Shown one piece after another: positions 42,530 through 52,063 of a stretch of DNA of 64,000 nt. The notes beneath the pieces were generated by a model, which did no database searches, had not been told where the DNA came from, and worked only from the letters and a program-made list of their open reading frames with translations. This DNA is from Paenibacillus jilunlii (GTDB lineage Bacteria; Bacillota; Bacilli; Paenibacillales; Paenibacillaceae). The stretch spans positions 219,654 to 283,653 of the forward strand of contig NZ_FNGM01000006.1 in the NCBI RefSeq assembly GCF_900102965.1, given 5' to 3'. The translations under genes were made by a program, and so were the position numbers. Position 1 is the first letter of the stretch. Each line of letters begins with the position of its first letter.

Positions 42530-42868
42530 TTATCCAATTTGTTGCTGCGGTCCCCGTTGTTCTGCCAGGGAATTCAGTACCTCTACGGTCATATCACGGC
42601 CCCCCTTGAAATTGGTAACCAGCGCCCCGATAGTATATATTGGTCCCCACGGTATGCCCCACCATCCGAACAAAACGCTAATTAAGGTAAATCTCAATCC
42701 GGTGCCCACTGAACCCATTCCTGGCGCTATGTAATATATTGCCGAGCTTCTCCGGAAGGTCATAATAATGATGGAGATACAGAAAGTATACACGACAAAT
42801 TTACCGCCTTGTCCTACTTCCTGCTCCAGCGTTTCCCATGTTAACCCTTCCAGACCCTTAATCTTCAT
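42530..42868 (-). CDS. Small membrane protein of unknown function
   Basis: The ATG at 42868 follows GGAGGG, giving 112 residues. Two or three hydrophobic segments are visible: FVVYTFCISIIIMTF, then a Gly-rich stretch YYIAPGMGSVGTGLRF leading into TLISVLFGWWGIPWGPIYTIG. The Gly-Trp-Trp-Gly-Ile-Pro-Trp-Gly segment looks conserved in a class of small Gram-positive membrane proteins, but the family was not identified. It stands alone between the Bce module and the LTA synthase gene. Confidence 0.7.
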   Translation of the reverse strand: MKIKGLEGLTWETLEQEVGQGGKFVVYTFCISIIIMTFRRSSAIYYIAPGMGSVGTGLRFTLISVLFGWWGIPWGPIYTIGALVTNFKGGRDMTVEVLNSLAEQRGPQQQIG

Positions 42869-43059
42869 CCTGCAATTCCCTCCGTATGTATATGTATTGT
42901 TGCAATATGCTTGTGCAGAGTGATTGTAACATATGTTCCACATATTGTAATCGAACAATAGTCACCTATTTTGCAAAATCTGGTTCTCTATCTAGTTGAT
43001 TTTGAGCGCTTTCATGTAATAGAATGAACTAATTATATAGAAAAGGATGCGCATATGAA

Positions 43060-44934
43060 ATGCGGTTGAAGGAACCACGCACACTCAGCAAAAGATCCAT
43101 ACTTTTTTTCTCTCTGATCATGCTTGTGAAAAGCTATTTTGCCTGGTATTTCTTGTTCGAAGATGGTCCTACCTGGACAACATGGCTGAAGGAAATCCCA
43201 TTCGTGCTGCTGATATACTGCCTGATTGAATGGTTCGCCACGAAACGGAAGATCGCCATCTACATGTTTGTCAATTTGTTGATTACGGTTTTGTTTTTCT
43301 CTTTGATTGTCTATCACAATCATTTTGGCATTATTGCCACTTCTCAGGTAATCGGTCAGGCCAAACAGGTAGGAGCCGTGAAGAAAAGCATATTTTCGGT
43401 GCTCCACCCGCAATATATGCTGATTTTTCTGGATATCATTATCATTAGCCTGGTGATGTTCAGCCGGAAGAAAGCCGTCGCCTGGAAAAAAGCCATGTCG
43501 CGCCGGAGCAACCGTAAAGCGGTCGCTGTCCTTTTCTGCATTTCCCTAATCATATGTATGATGAATATTTTCCCGAATCAGGCCAGTATGAATGAAACAA
43601 TTCAAGCCGAGCAAATGGGAATTCTTAATTATGAAGCCTACGCCCTGCTTGCAGAGCATAAGGAAGAGCAAATTGAACTCTCTCAAATTACACAATCCGC
43701 CATCGATCACAAAAAAGGCATTCAGGAACAATCCAATCCGGCCCTATTCGGTGCCGCCAAGGGAAAGAATCTGATTATCATTCAAATGGAGTCTTTTCAG
43801 AATTTCCTGATTAATCTGTCCATCGACGGGCAAGTGATTACACCTAATATGAACAAGCTGGCGGCAGGTAACTTTTACTTTCCGCGTTTTTACCAGCAGG
43901 TCGGGCAAGGCAATACCTCGGATGCGGAATTTATCGTGAACACTTCCTTCTATGTTCCGCCGGATGGTCCGGCTACCGACATCTATGCTGCCAAGGAGCT
44001 GCCCAGCTTGCCCAAGCTGCTGCAGTCGCAGGGGTACGACACGGCAACTTTTCATACGAATGAGGTTGACTTCTGGAACCGCGGAGAGTTGTACAAAGCT
44101 TTGGGTTTTGACCGCTACTATGACAAGGCCTTTTTTGGTGAAGACGATACGGTATTCTACGGGGCTTCCGATGAAATTCTGTACAAGAAGACATCCGCAG
44201 AACTGGCAAGAATGGACCAGAGAAGCCAGCCGTTCTATTCTCACGTGATCTCGATGTCATCGCATAATCCGTTCACCATTCCCGAAGATAAATACAAAAT
44301 GACGCTGCCGGAACGCTTTGAAGGAACGCTTGTCGGGAATTACATTCGTGCCCAGAATTATGCAGATTATGCCCTGGGCCAGTTTATTGATGAGCTCAAG
44401 CAGAACGGGGTCTGGGATAACAGCTTAATCATGCTGTATGGCGATCACCGGGGACTTCCTATTTTCTCGCTCAAGGAAGAGGATCAAGTCTTATTGGAGG
44501 AAATTCTCAATCATAAATATACGGAACGCGATTTGATTAATATTCCGCTGATCATCGCCTCCTCAGGATTAACAGTACCAAGCGTGAAGGAACAATTAGG
44601 CGGACAGGTAGATATTTTACCAACGGTGTCCAATCTATTAGGAGTATCCCTTGCCGGCCATATTCATTTCGGACAGGATCTCTTGAATCAAACTTCTTAT
44701 AACCTGCTTCCCCAGCGCTATTATTTGCCGACCGGCTCATTTGTAAATAACGAAGAGCTGTTTCTGTCCGGCAGCGGGTTCGAGGATGGCCAGCATTATA
44801 CGTTATCCGGCGATGGCACCGGGCCCCTGCAAGCTACAGAAGATGAATTCAACCGTGCACTGGAGCTGCTCCACCTGTCTGACAGCTATGTAACCCAATT
44901 GCCTGACAGAGAAGTTAAAGACGAGGCAATTTAA
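43060..44934 (+). CDS. Lipoteichoic acid synthase family protein
   Basis: This 624-residue protein has about five N-terminal membrane helices (to about residue 170) and a large outside sulfatase-fold domain. The metal and active-site features of LtaS are seen: Glu244 in IIIQMESFQNFLI, the catalytic Thr286 in GQGNTSDAEF, FHTNEVDFWNR and the YGDHRGLP metal site. LtaS moves glycerol-phosphate from phosphatidylglycerol to build lipoteichoic acid on the membrane surface. The proposed start has a distant AAAGGATG site, so the N-terminus is approximate. A terminator follows. Confidence 0.93.
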   Translation: MRLKEPRTLSKRSILFFSLIMLVKSYFAWYFLFEDGPTWTTWLKEIPFVLLIYCLIEWFATKRKIAIYMFVNLLITVLFFSLIVYHNHFGIIATSQVIGQAKQVGAVKKSIFSVLHPQYMLIFLDIIIISLVMFSRKKAVAWKKAMSRRSNRKAVAVLFCISLIICMMNIFPNQASMNETIQAEQMGILNYEAYALLAEHKEEQIELSQITQSAIDHKKGIQEQSNPALFGAAKGKNLIIIQMESFQNFLINLSIDGQVITPNMNKLAAGNFYFPRFYQQVGQGNTSDAEFIVNTSFYVPPDGPATDIYAAKELPSLPKLLQSQGYDTATFHTNEVDFWNRGELYKALGFDRYYDKAFFGEDDTVFYGASDEILYKKTSAELARMDQRSQPFYSHVISMSSHNPFTIPEDKYKMTLPERFEGTLVGNYIRAQNYADYALGQFIDELKQNGVWDNSLIMLYGDHRGLPIFSLKEEDQVLLEEILNHKYTERDLINIPLIIASSGLTVPSVKEQLGGQVDILPTVSNLLGVSLAGHIHFGQDLLNQTSYNLLPQRYYLPTGSFVNNEELFLSGSGFEDGQHYTLSGDGTGPLQATEDEFNRALELLHLSDSYVTQLPDREVKDEAI

Positions 44935-44974
44935 GTCCTCTCTTTAAGGCAATTACAGCAATACATAGCATAGC

Positions 44975-45007
44975 GAAGCCCACTTCGTAATCGGGGTGGG
45001 TTTTTTT
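44975..45007 (+). terminator. Terminator of the LTA synthase gene
   Basis: GCCCAC pairs with GTGGGT across a loop, and seven T residues follow on the plus strand. Confidence 0.8.
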
Positions 45008-45147
45008 ACCGCCAAAATAAAGTCTCTATATTTGTAAAATTAACAAATTATTCAATAAATATAATCCAAGTGGTAGATTTGTCGCAAAAAAAAGAATAGA
45101 ATGGGTTTGGGAATATTTTCCTAAATAAACCTTGGAGGTGTTTGGTT

Positions 45148-46479
45148 ATGCGAAAGTCCATTTCTGTTATCTCGACACTGGCCGTCTCTATGTTGTTTTC
45201 GTCACAATTAGCATTTGCAGAGGAAGCCCAGCTTCCAGCCAACGACATTCTTCCACAAACCGAAAGTCAAGACATCGCACAGAAGGCTGATATTAAAGTT
45301 ATTGATTTATTGGACAAGACCAATCCAGGAGATGAGGGGCAAAAGTCTGCACTATCCCAGCAAGCGGCGGCACTCCTGCCTCCTCAGCTGCAAGCAGCCA
45401 ATAATTATAATTTCTCGCCACGCGATTTCGGTTATTCCGTCGTGCAAACGAGCGATGGCGGCTACGTGTTCACCGGCTCAACCACCGTGAATGGAAGTGA
45501 CGATATCATATTTGCCAAGACAGACGCTGCTCTAACTCTGCAGTGGGCATACGCTTACGGAGGAACAGGAGCCGAATCTGGAGCTGAAGTGCGGGCAACC
45601 AGCGATGGCGGTTATATGATTGCCGGGACAAGCAATGCCAGCGGCTCTTCAGATGTCATTCTGGTCAAGACCGATGCAAGCGGCACGGTTCAATGGTCGA
45701 AAACCTACGGAGGGCCAGCCAAGGAAGAAGCCCAGGCGATGGAGCTTGGCACTGACGGTGGATATATCGTTGTCGGCACTAAGGAAAGCAGCAGTAATTC
45801 CAACGACGCTTATATGCTGAAGGTAGATGCAAACGGCAGTATCCAGTGGACCCGAACCTTCGGCAAGGATAACCTTGAGGACCGTTTTTACGGGGTGGCT
45901 GTGACACCGGAAGGCGGTTATGTAGCGGTCGGATATAAAACGGTCTCCGAAATTATTAATCCGGGAACGGCTCAACGGATGTATGGCTTAATGGTGAAAG
46001 TAAATGGAAGCGGAAACACTGTATTTGAATCTACGCTGGACCGCTATTCCATGCTGAACGGTGTGGCTGCAACATCAAGCGGTTATGTGGCAGCCGGGTC
46101 CATCAATAATATTGATCTACCCAATAATCCTCAAGTTTATAATATCTTTGTAACCAAAGTCAGTACGTCCGGCAGTCAAAGCTGGAGCAGACAGTTCCAT
46201 GCGACCAACGGCGATTTTGCCAATGACGTCAAGCTTGCAAAGGATGGCAACTTTATAGTGACAGGGTTTATTACCCCTGCCGTGTACAAGGAAGACCTGC
46301 TGATGTTAAAAATTGACGGCGCCGGAAACACGCAATGGTCGAATACCTATAGTTTTGGCGACACAGGCGAAATAGGCAGAAGCGTCGCAGCTACCAGTGA
46401 TGGCGGATATGTTGTTGCCGGTTCGTATTTATCTAACAACGATTATGACGTTCTCCTGCTTAAGTTTGGCAGTGATTGA
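45148..46479 (+). CDS. Secreted beta-propeller repeat protein
   Basis: ATG 45148 lies seven bases after GGAGGTG and opens a 443-residue protein with signal peptide ending near LAFAEE. After a ~65-residue linker, seven or so repeats of about 50 residues follow, each with a TSDGGYVFTGST-like strand, a short turn and a VKTDASGTVQWSKTYGG-like strand. This is a beta-propeller pattern seen in secreted proteins of unknown role. There is no anchor or catalytic motif, so it is likely released or held through other factors. Confidence 0.82.
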   Translation: MRKSISVISTLAVSMLFSSQLAFAEEAQLPANDILPQTESQDIAQKADIKVIDLLDKTNPGDEGQKSALSQQAAALLPPQLQAANNYNFSPRDFGYSVVQTSDGGYVFTGSTTVNGSDDIIFAKTDAALTLQWAYAYGGTGAESGAEVRATSDGGYMIAGTSNASGSSDVILVKTDASGTVQWSKTYGGPAKEEAQAMELGTDGGYIVVGTKESSSNSNDAYMLKVDANGSIQWTRTFGKDNLEDRFYGVAVTPEGGYVAVGYKTVSEIINPGTAQRMYGLMVKVNGSGNTVFESTLDRYSMLNGVAATSSGYVAAGSINNIDLPNNPQVYNIFVTKVSTSGSQSWSRQFHATNGDFANDVKLAKDGNFIVTGFITPAVYKEDLLMLKIDGAGNTQWSNTYSFGDTGEIGRSVAATSDGGYVVAGSYLSNNDYDVLLLKFGSD

Positions 46480-46518
46480 CCTTATGAAGTTAATCTGAAT
46501 AGGGCAAAAGATTCTTGT

Positions 46519-46555
46519 ATCCCTCTCACCAAGGCAGGAGTGAGAGGGATTTTTC
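46519..46555 (+). terminator. Terminator of the propeller repeat gene
   Basis: A perfect 11-bp stem (ATCCCTCTCAC with GTGAGAGGGAT) is followed by TTTT on the plus strand. Confidence 0.88.
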
Positions 46556-46690
46556 ATGTTATCTGCAGTAACATGTGATCGCGAAGAATCGGAAAAGTGA
46601 TCCGACAAAAAGTATTCTAGGCACTTAACCCTGCCCGTTGAATAGTATATCCCGATCAGACTAAATCAAGGGATAAGTGAGGATAACCTA

Positions 46691-47500
46691 ATGGAATATT
46701 GGATTAAAGTAGAACCGGACGTGAACGTATATGTCAATGATATCAATCCGCTGGGCAGGAAGACTATTTTGTTCATCCATGGCTGGCCCGCTAACCATAA
46801 GATGTTTGAATATCAGTACAACTATCTCATGCCCCTCGGGTATCGGTGTATCGGAATGGACATGCGGGGATTCGGCAATTCGGATAAACCTCTGGGCGGA
46901 TACGACTACAACCGCCTAGCGGATGACATCCGGTGCGTGATTGAAGCTTTGGGTCTCAGGGACATCACATTGGGCGGGCATTCTACCGGTGGAGCTGTAA
47001 CGATCCGGTATATGGCCCGCCACAACGGATATGGAGTTTCCAAGCTGGCGTTGTTTGCCTCGGCAGCCCCCAGTCTGATCCAGCGGCCGGGCTTCCCGTA
47101 TGGCTCCACACAAGAAACTGTAGAACAGATCATCAAGGCGACCTACCGGGACCGGCCCAAGATGCTCCGTGACTTCGGAGAACTGTTTTTCTATCAAAAG
47201 GTTTCGCAGCCCTTCTCGGACTGGTTCTTCCAGCTGGGGCTCCAGGCGGCAAGCTGGTCCACAATAGCGGTCTCCAAAGCATGGCTCGCCGAAGAATTAT
47301 TTTATGATCTTGCCAAAGTACAGGTTCCCACATTGATTCTCCATGGAATCCACGATCAGGTTTGTTTATATCCTTTGGCAGTGGCACAACATCAAGGCAT
47401 ACGGAATTCTGTGCTTGTGCCATTTGAGAACAGCGGCCACGGATTATTCTATGACGAACGTGAGAAATTCAACAGGGAGCTGTCCAGGTTTGTCGGGTAG
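46691..47500 (+). CDS. Alpha/beta hydrolase, haloperoxidase-like
   Basis: This 269-residue enzyme has the alpha/beta hydrolase core: LFIHGWPANHKMFEYQ with the oxyanion hole, the nucleophile Ser in LGGHSTGGAVTIRY, the likely acid Asp in LILHGIHDQVC, and the His in FENSGHGLFYDE. The closest named relatives are the non-heme chloroperoxidase/arylesterase and carboxylesterase groups. It is cytoplasmic and alone in its operon. Substrate is unknown. Confidence 0.88.
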   Translation: MEYWIKVEPDVNVYVNDINPLGRKTILFIHGWPANHKMFEYQYNYLMPLGYRCIGMDMRGFGNSDKPLGGYDYNRLADDIRCVIEALGLRDITLGGHSTGGAVTIRYMARHNGYGVSKLALFASAAPSLIQRPGFPYGSTQETVEQIIKATYRDRPKMLRDFGELFFYQKVSQPFSDWFFQLGLQAASWSTIAVSKAWLAEELFYDLAKVQVPTLILHGIHDQVCLYPLAVAQHQGIRNSVLVPFENSGHGLFYDEREKFNRELSRFVG

Positions 47501-47528
47501 CTTATGGCTGAACCGCCGGTGCGGTGAT

Positions 47529-47557
47529 CCTGCTCTTATGATGTAATCATACCAGCA
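47529..47557. terminator. Possible bidirectional hairpin between convergent genes
   Basis: TCCTGCT pairs with AGCAGGA around a second inner inverted repeat (ATGAT with AATCAT). No T-run is clear, so terminator function is uncertain. Confidence 0.4.
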
Positions 47558-47570
47558 GGAATTCTCCTAA

Positions 47571-48479
47571 CTATTTATTCAGGTTTCGCACCAACTTATC
47601 ATACTTCCATGTCTTCCCGTAATTGCTGCTGGTCAAATAGATCGTACCCACAACGTTACTCGCACCATCCTTGCTTAGTTGTATGGGAAACTGTCCCTTT
47701 GCCCCATTGAACACCGGAGACAGCGGCGTCAGGCTATAGTCTGCACAACCGTCAGGCAGTTTGATATGCAGCTTGGTCCAGCTTTTACCTCCGTCCTGTG
47801 TCCAAATAATAGCCGGCTGGAAGTCGGTTTCATATCTGAAGCCCATAAATCCGATCTTGTCATTGGAAAAGCCTGCTCCGGTTAATACTCTTGCATACAC
47901 TTCATTGGCGTTTCCCTTCACTTCACTCCAGGTCTTTCCGCCATCCCCCGTTTTATAGATATAATGGTATTCACTGCCCATCCCATTGAATCTGCTGAGC
48001 ACCATCCAGCCGTCATTTTTGGTCATGAACCCGATGTTTTTGGTGGTGCCAATGAGCTCTTTGGTCACTGGATAGGTATTCCATGTTTTCCCCTGATCGT
48101 TGGTGATCAGTACCTGAACCGGAATTGCCCTGGAGCCTCCATATACAATGGCTGTTATGTCTGTGGAGATAAAGAAACCTGTGCCCTGTACGGTCACACC
48201 CGACTCCTCGTCATAACCTGGTTTCAAGGCCAGTGGAGCTTTTACCTTGGAATTGCCGTTGTTGTATGAAATGATGACCCTGCCCTCTTTGTCAAGCGCA
48301 TACGAATGGCCCGCATTATAGGCAATCACCTGCTCCCCTGCCGAGTTGCGTGTGTAGACACTGCCAGGTTTGATGGCTGCTTCGCTGCTTTCAGCTATGC
48401 CGGTGATAGACATACAAGATAAGGCTATCAGTACAACAGCTGCAATCCAGTGTGTTTTCAAAAATAAATCTTTGCGCAT
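47571..48479 (-). CDS. Secreted sialidase-like (BNR-repeat) propeller protein
   Basis: ATG 48479 follows GGAGGG at good spacing and gives ~302 residues. A signal peptide (KTHWIAAVVLIALSCMSI) is visible. The body has repeated Asp-box-like turns, such as TNDQGKTWNTYP, TGDGGKTWSEV, TQDGGKSWTKL and SSNYGKTWKYD, which mark a BNR/sialidase-type propeller. The sialidase arginine triad was not found, so catalysis is doubtful. It is the last of three minus-strand genes for envelope or secreted proteins. Confidence 0.82.
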   Translation of the reverse strand: MRKDLFLKTHWIAAVVLIALSCMSITGIAESSEAAIKPGSVYTRNSAGEQVIAYNAGHSYALDKEGRVIISYNNGNSKVKAPLALKPGYDEESGVTVQGTGFFISTDITAIVYGGSRAIPVQVLITNDQGKTWNTYPVTKELIGTTKNIGFMTKNDGWMVLSRFNGMGSEYHYIYKTGDGGKTWSEVKGNANEVYARVLTGAGFSNDKIGFMGFRYETDFQPAIIWTQDGGKSWTKLHIKLPDGCADYSLTPLSPVFNGAKGQFPIQLSKDGASNVVGTIYLTSSNYGKTWKYDKLVRNLNK

Positions 48480-48527
48480 CACTTTTCCCTCCATTTTAAA
48501 CCGTTGATTCGCTCCATACAGGAGCTA

Positions 48528-49001
48528 TTACGCATTTCGTTGATAGTCTCTTAGACTGGCGGGAATATGTCCCGCTCCAAGAATTAAGCTGAAGATTAAT
48601 AAATAGCCGGAGTGCAGAAGTACTGAAGCAGACAGAAAATAGAGGACAGGGCTTAACGCCAGAGGCACGGGAATCCCCAAGAGCGGCGTGAACAACAGTC
48701 TGTACGGTCTGCCATTCCTGAAATATCTTCCCCAACCATAATAGTAAATGCCCAGCGAAAGCAGCATTACGGTCAGTGCAAGGACCTCAAAACCATTATG
48801 CACATGCAGGGAATAAAAAAGCGGAACCATAATCACTCCCATTCGCCCGATGAATTCAGCCCCGGTAAAAAAGAGATTTCTTGAAGTCTTGTCAGGCATG
48901 TTCTGGGGCTCAAATTTGAAAAACAGCAGATTGGGCAGCAATATCAACAACGGTACCAATATACTCACAGGATGAAACAAGATTCTCCCCCTAATCCGCA
49001 T
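48528..49001 (-). CDS. Small integral membrane protein of unknown function
   Basis: This 157-residue protein has four or five hydrophobic segments: SILVPLLILLPNLLFFKF, IGRMGVIMVPLFYSLHV, LALTVMLLSLGIYYYGW, TPLLGIPVPLALSPVLYFLS and YLLIFSLILGAGHIP. Ribosome-site support for ATG 49001 is weak. The family was not recognised. It lies between a lipoprotein gene and a propeller gene and may be co-transcribed with them. Confidence 0.65.
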   Translation of the reverse strand: MRIRGRILFHPVSILVPLLILLPNLLFFKFEPQNMPDKTSRNLFFTGAEFIGRMGVIMVPLFYSLHVHNGFEVLALTVMLLSLGIYYYGWGRYFRNGRPYRLLFTPLLGIPVPLALSPVLYFLSASVLLHSGYLLIFSLILGAGHIPASLRDYQRNA

Positions 49002-49026
49002 TAGTTATTCTTTCATTCTCTTCTGT

Positions 49027-49716
49027 TCAACTTTCAGGAATGTTGAGAAATTCACTATTTTCCCACACCAGCTCCCCTTCTTTTACTAGAGTCATATCCT
49101 CAATATCCTTAGCGGTGGGGTATGTCCGCAATACATCGGAACTGACTTTCCCCTCGCCCATGCCTTTAATACGGTAGACGGCTATGTTCCCCTCTTCAGC
49201 TTGCAAAATCAGATCGTCCTGGCGGAATCCCGTGGGTGCGGGTTTATCCGGGACGATATGCTCAGTGATATCATGCAAGTCCAACCACGCAATAACAGAG
49301 CGGTGAATACCTGAGCCAAACGAATAGGCATAGACGATATCCGTTGTCCCGTCCTTGTTGACATCGTATGGAACAGCGCTGGTAACACCATACCCGCCGA
49401 ATCCAATACCGATCTGCACTGCCTTCCCGTCAGATACGGCAAAGGTATCCCGGCTTGAAGCCTCTTCTGTATTTTTAAAAAGCTGATATCCGGTTTGCTC
49501 CCAGATATCCGGGGATGTGATATCGGTCAAATGATCCATACTCACGCGGGAAGCGGATTCATTCATATTTGCCCTAATCAACTTGCCTGCCTGCTCAGAA
49601 GTCAGCTTACGGGGCAACGCAACAGCTGCAGTTTCAGGCGTCCCGCCAGAATCACAAGATGCTGCAACCCAGCATATTGCCAGCAGCGATAATACCCCAG
49701 GTAGCCCGGTCTTCAT
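49027..49716 (-). CDS. Lipoprotein with FG-GAP-like segment
   Basis: This 229-residue protein starts near CAGGAGGCG and has a lipoprotein signal ending in AASC. The middle contains VPYDVNKDGTTDIVYAYSFG, a calcium-binding FG-GAP-like turn often seen in propeller or integrin-like repeats, but only one repeat is evident. The preceding part is helical (LTSEQAGKLIRANMNESASR). It should be anchored on the outer membrane face. Function is unknown. Confidence 0.75.
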   Translation of the reverse strand: MKTGLPGVLSLLAICWVAASCDSGGTPETAAVALPRKLTSEQAGKLIRANMNESASRVSMDHLTDITSPDIWEQTGYQLFKNTEEASSRDTFAVSDGKAVQIGIGFGGYGVTSAVPYDVNKDGTTDIVYAYSFGSGIHRSVIAWLDLHDITEHIVPDKPAPTGFRQDDLILQAEEGNIAVYRIKGMGEGKVSSDVLRTYPTAKDIEDMTLVKEGELVWENSEFLNIPES

Positions 49717-49886
49717 TCTCCATTCGCCTCCTGTACAGTGATTTACCTTATTATAACATTTGTTTGATCATGCTTATGTATCTAAAGGAAACACTGTCCT
49801 GATCTCAAGGAATCCATCTTCAAGAGCAGCCCGTCCTTCTACGGATGCAGCGACTTTGATTCGGCCGAAGCCCATCGTCCAACAAC

Positions 49887-49922
49887 AAAAAAGGCAACCC
49901 GCAATATAGCCGGAGTTGCCTT
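49887..49922 (-). terminator. Terminator of the SDR gene
   Basis: AAGGCAAC pairs with GTTGCCTT, and a run of T residues follows on the minus strand. It lies 13 bases after the stop. Confidence 0.82.
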
Positions 49923-49935
49923 ACGTTCATTGCAT

Positions 49936-50700
49936 TTACTGATAGATTGGAGCCCCAAGCGGAGAAGAGCCTGAACCGCCATCGACACCAATATCCGCTC
50001 CGTTGACATAAGAAGCCGCGTCTGATGCCAAAAATACGGCTACCCCAGCAATTTCTTCCGGTTCACCCAAGCGCTTCAGCGGAACTGAACGCGTGAGTCT
50101 TGCTTCTTTGGCGGCCAAACCTTCAGAGTTTCCCCAGATTGGCGTCCTTGTGGCTCCGGGAGAGATCGTATTCACACGAATTCCGCGCGGAGCCAGCTCG
50201 GACACCAGCACCCTTGCCATACTGCTGACCGCTCCTTTGCTGGCTGCATAGGCCGATGTGCCCGGACTGCCCGCATTCGCCAGGACAGAGCTGTTCAAGA
50301 TCACAGAAGCTCCTTCCTTCAAGTGGGGAACTGCTGCCTGAACGGTGAAAAAGACACCCGTAACATTCGTTCTCAGCACCTTTTCAAAAAGGGACAGCTC
50401 GGTTCCCCCGACAGGAGTGTAGCCAGAAATACCCGCATTTGCAAATACCACATCAAGCGCACCAAATCTCTCTACCACAGCCGCAACCGCCTGTTCAAGA
50501 CTTGCAGGATCAGTAGTTTCTGCTTGCATCCCAAGCGCGTTCGCTGCGCCAAGCTCCTCAACTGCGGCATTAAGAGTGGCCTGGTTCCGGCCGGTAATCA
50601 GAACCTTGGCTCCTTCGTCCACGAATAATTTCGCGGTGGCCAGCCCGATGCCGCTGTTTCCTCCAGTAATAAAAGCTACTTTCCCGTCCAATTTACCCAT
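49936..50700 (-). CDS. Short-chain dehydrogenase/reductase
   Basis: ATG 50700, behind AAAGGAG, gives 254 residues starting MGKLDGKVAFITGGNSGIG, the cofactor motif. NAG is in VVFANAGISGY, and the catalytic Ser, Tyr and Lys are in ILNSSVLANAGSPGTSAYAASKGAV. The C-terminus DIGVDGGSGSS is typical for classical SDRs. Such enzymes reduce or oxidise small alcohols and ketones with NADP(H). An inverted repeat of TetR-operator type lies 117-157 bases upstream, so the gene is probably repressed by a TetR protein that is not encoded next to it. Confidence 0.92.
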   Translation of the reverse strand: MGKLDGKVAFITGGNSGIGLATAKLFVDEGAKVLITGRNQATLNAAVEELGAANALGMQAETTDPASLEQAVAAVVERFGALDVVFANAGISGYTPVGGTELSLFEKVLRTNVTGVFFTVQAAVPHLKEGASVILNSSVLANAGSPGTSAYAASKGAVSSMARVLVSELAPRGIRVNTISPGATRTPIWGNSEGLAAKEARLTRSVPLKRLGEPEEIAGVAVFLASDAASYVNGADIGVDGGSGSSPLGAPIYQ

Positions 50701-50816
50701 TGCCCATTTCTCCTTTTCCGATTCGTCTCTTGGACCGATTGAGGTCTTTATGGGAACGATCATTCTATTATTTTCAAAAAAATTGATCTCCTGCTTTCGA
50801 AATGATCTTAACATAA

Positions 50817-50857
50817 TGAGAACGATCAGTAAAGATTTATTTTACCGACCGTTCTCA
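50817..50857. promoter_or_regulatory. TetR-type operator upstream of the SDR gene
   Basis: Arms TGAGAACGATCAGTAAA (50817-50833) and TTTACCGACCGTTCTCA (50841-50857) pair at 15 of 17 positions across seven bases. A further half (GAACGATCA, 50754-50762) lies closer to the gene. The GACCGT/ACGGTC core resembles known TetR-family operators. Confidence 0.65.
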
Positions 50858-50904
50858 TTTTTTTGACACATGTATGACGATAGCAGCGCTATTTTATAAT
50901 CGTG

Positions 50905-51303
50905 TTATTTCAACGCAGCAACCACTGCTCCGCTCGTTCGAATCTGTCCAATCCGGGGGAAGATTGTTTTGCAGACAAACTCATGCTTCTCCCTGCTGGA
51001 AGCTCCCATTGCATCCTCCACAAAAACCTGATCATAGCCCAGTTGATAAGCTTCTCTTGCGGTGGTATCCACACCGATGGAGGTAGATATACCACAAAGA
51101 ACGATCGTGCGAATCCCGCGCCGGCGGAGCTGGAGATCAAGATCTGTCCCGAAGAACGCACCCCATTGATGTTTGGTAAGTGTGTACGTATTAGGATATC
51201 CGGCTAATTCAGGAACAATCTGATCCCAGCCTTCGGGGTACTGCGGCAGGCTTAATTGCACATCCGTCATAGGTTTAAGCATATCTTTCCCGTCGAGCGT
51301 CAC
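50905..51303 (-). pseudogene. 5'-truncated isochorismatase-family gene
   Basis: The 132 visible residues match the C-terminal two thirds of an isochorismatase-family hydrolase: [21 protein letters not shown], then [20 protein letters not shown]. The N-terminal ~55 residues, with the conserved catalytic Asp in the first strand, are missing. Upstream of the GTG at 51303 there is an in-frame stop at 51307-51309, and no other frame in the next ~60 bases resembles the lost part. The position of the active-site Cys is occupied by a Gly-Ile-Ser stretch, as in some non-hydrolase paralogues. Best read as a decaying remnant. Confidence 0.7.
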
Positions 51304-51395
51304 TGTCTATAATGGAGAAGTCTTCAATATCGTCGCCCTTGAGCTGTACGGGTTGATTTTATAGTGCAACGAAATTTCTTTTAATACCTGTTGGC

Positions 51396-51884
51396 CTATG
51401 CTCTGCTCCGTTTCCAGCTCTTCTGCAGCTTGCGGATGAAGACGATCTGCCCGATATGATAGGCGTTATGGGTGGTCACATTCCCGATGATTTCCCACCA
51501 CTGGCTGCCGGGGAATTCCCGTACGTCTTCTGCCAGCTGCGCTTCAGTTAACAGGCTCTGCCAAGCCAAAAGCACCTCCAGCAATTTCTTTTGCAGCTGC
51601 TCGAACGAGATCCCCTGGGGAACCACAAACGTATGGTTGTTGCTCTCCACAGAGGGTATAGCTTGAATACTGGCTTCCCGGTACCGGGTCTGCCAGGTCT
51701 GATTCCAATACAACAGATGCTGAACCAGCTCAGCAATGCTGTTGCTGTCTTCATCCGCCTTCCATGCAGCCTCTTCTTCACTTAAGCCCTGCACGGATTC
51801 TTCGAAGGTCACATACCAGCTGGGGTCATTTGCATTCGCGAGCAACTGGTTGCTCAATACTTCCCGGGCTTGAACCAATCCCAT
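51396..51884 (-). CDS. DinB-family protein (second paralogue)
   Basis: This 162-residue protein has the DinB four-helix layout with candidate metal ligands in AELVQHLLYWNQTW and the late THNAYHIGQIVFIRKL, the family hallmark. It is clearly different in sequence from the DinB protein at 10189. Members are often metal-dependent thiol transferases. It may share a transcript with the truncated isochorismatase remnant downstream. Function is not known. Confidence 0.87.
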   Translation of the reverse strand: MGLVQAREVLSNQLLANANDPSWYVTFEESVQGLSEEEAAWKADEDSNSIAELVQHLLYWNQTWQTRYREASIQAIPSVESNNHTFVVPQGISFEQLQKKLLEVLLAWQSLLTEAQLAEDVREFPGSQWWEIIGNVTTHNAYHIGQIVFIRKLQKSWKRSRA

Positions 51885-52063
51885 AACACCTCACTCTTGC
51901 TGTTGATGAATACATAGTAACCATACCATATCGAACCTGATGGTTGGAGTTAAAGAATGTTTATAGTTAAATTATTGATATTAATATCTCAATACTACTT
52001 GACATGTGAATGAATTATCGGTATGTTGTGAATGAGTTCACACTTTATATTAAGGAGTAATCT

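Noticed and set aside
50701..50814. 38-residue extension of the SDR at 49936
   Set aside because: It lacks dehydrogenase similarity and runs through the promoter. The ATG at 50700 has AAAGGAG and gives the usual SDR start.
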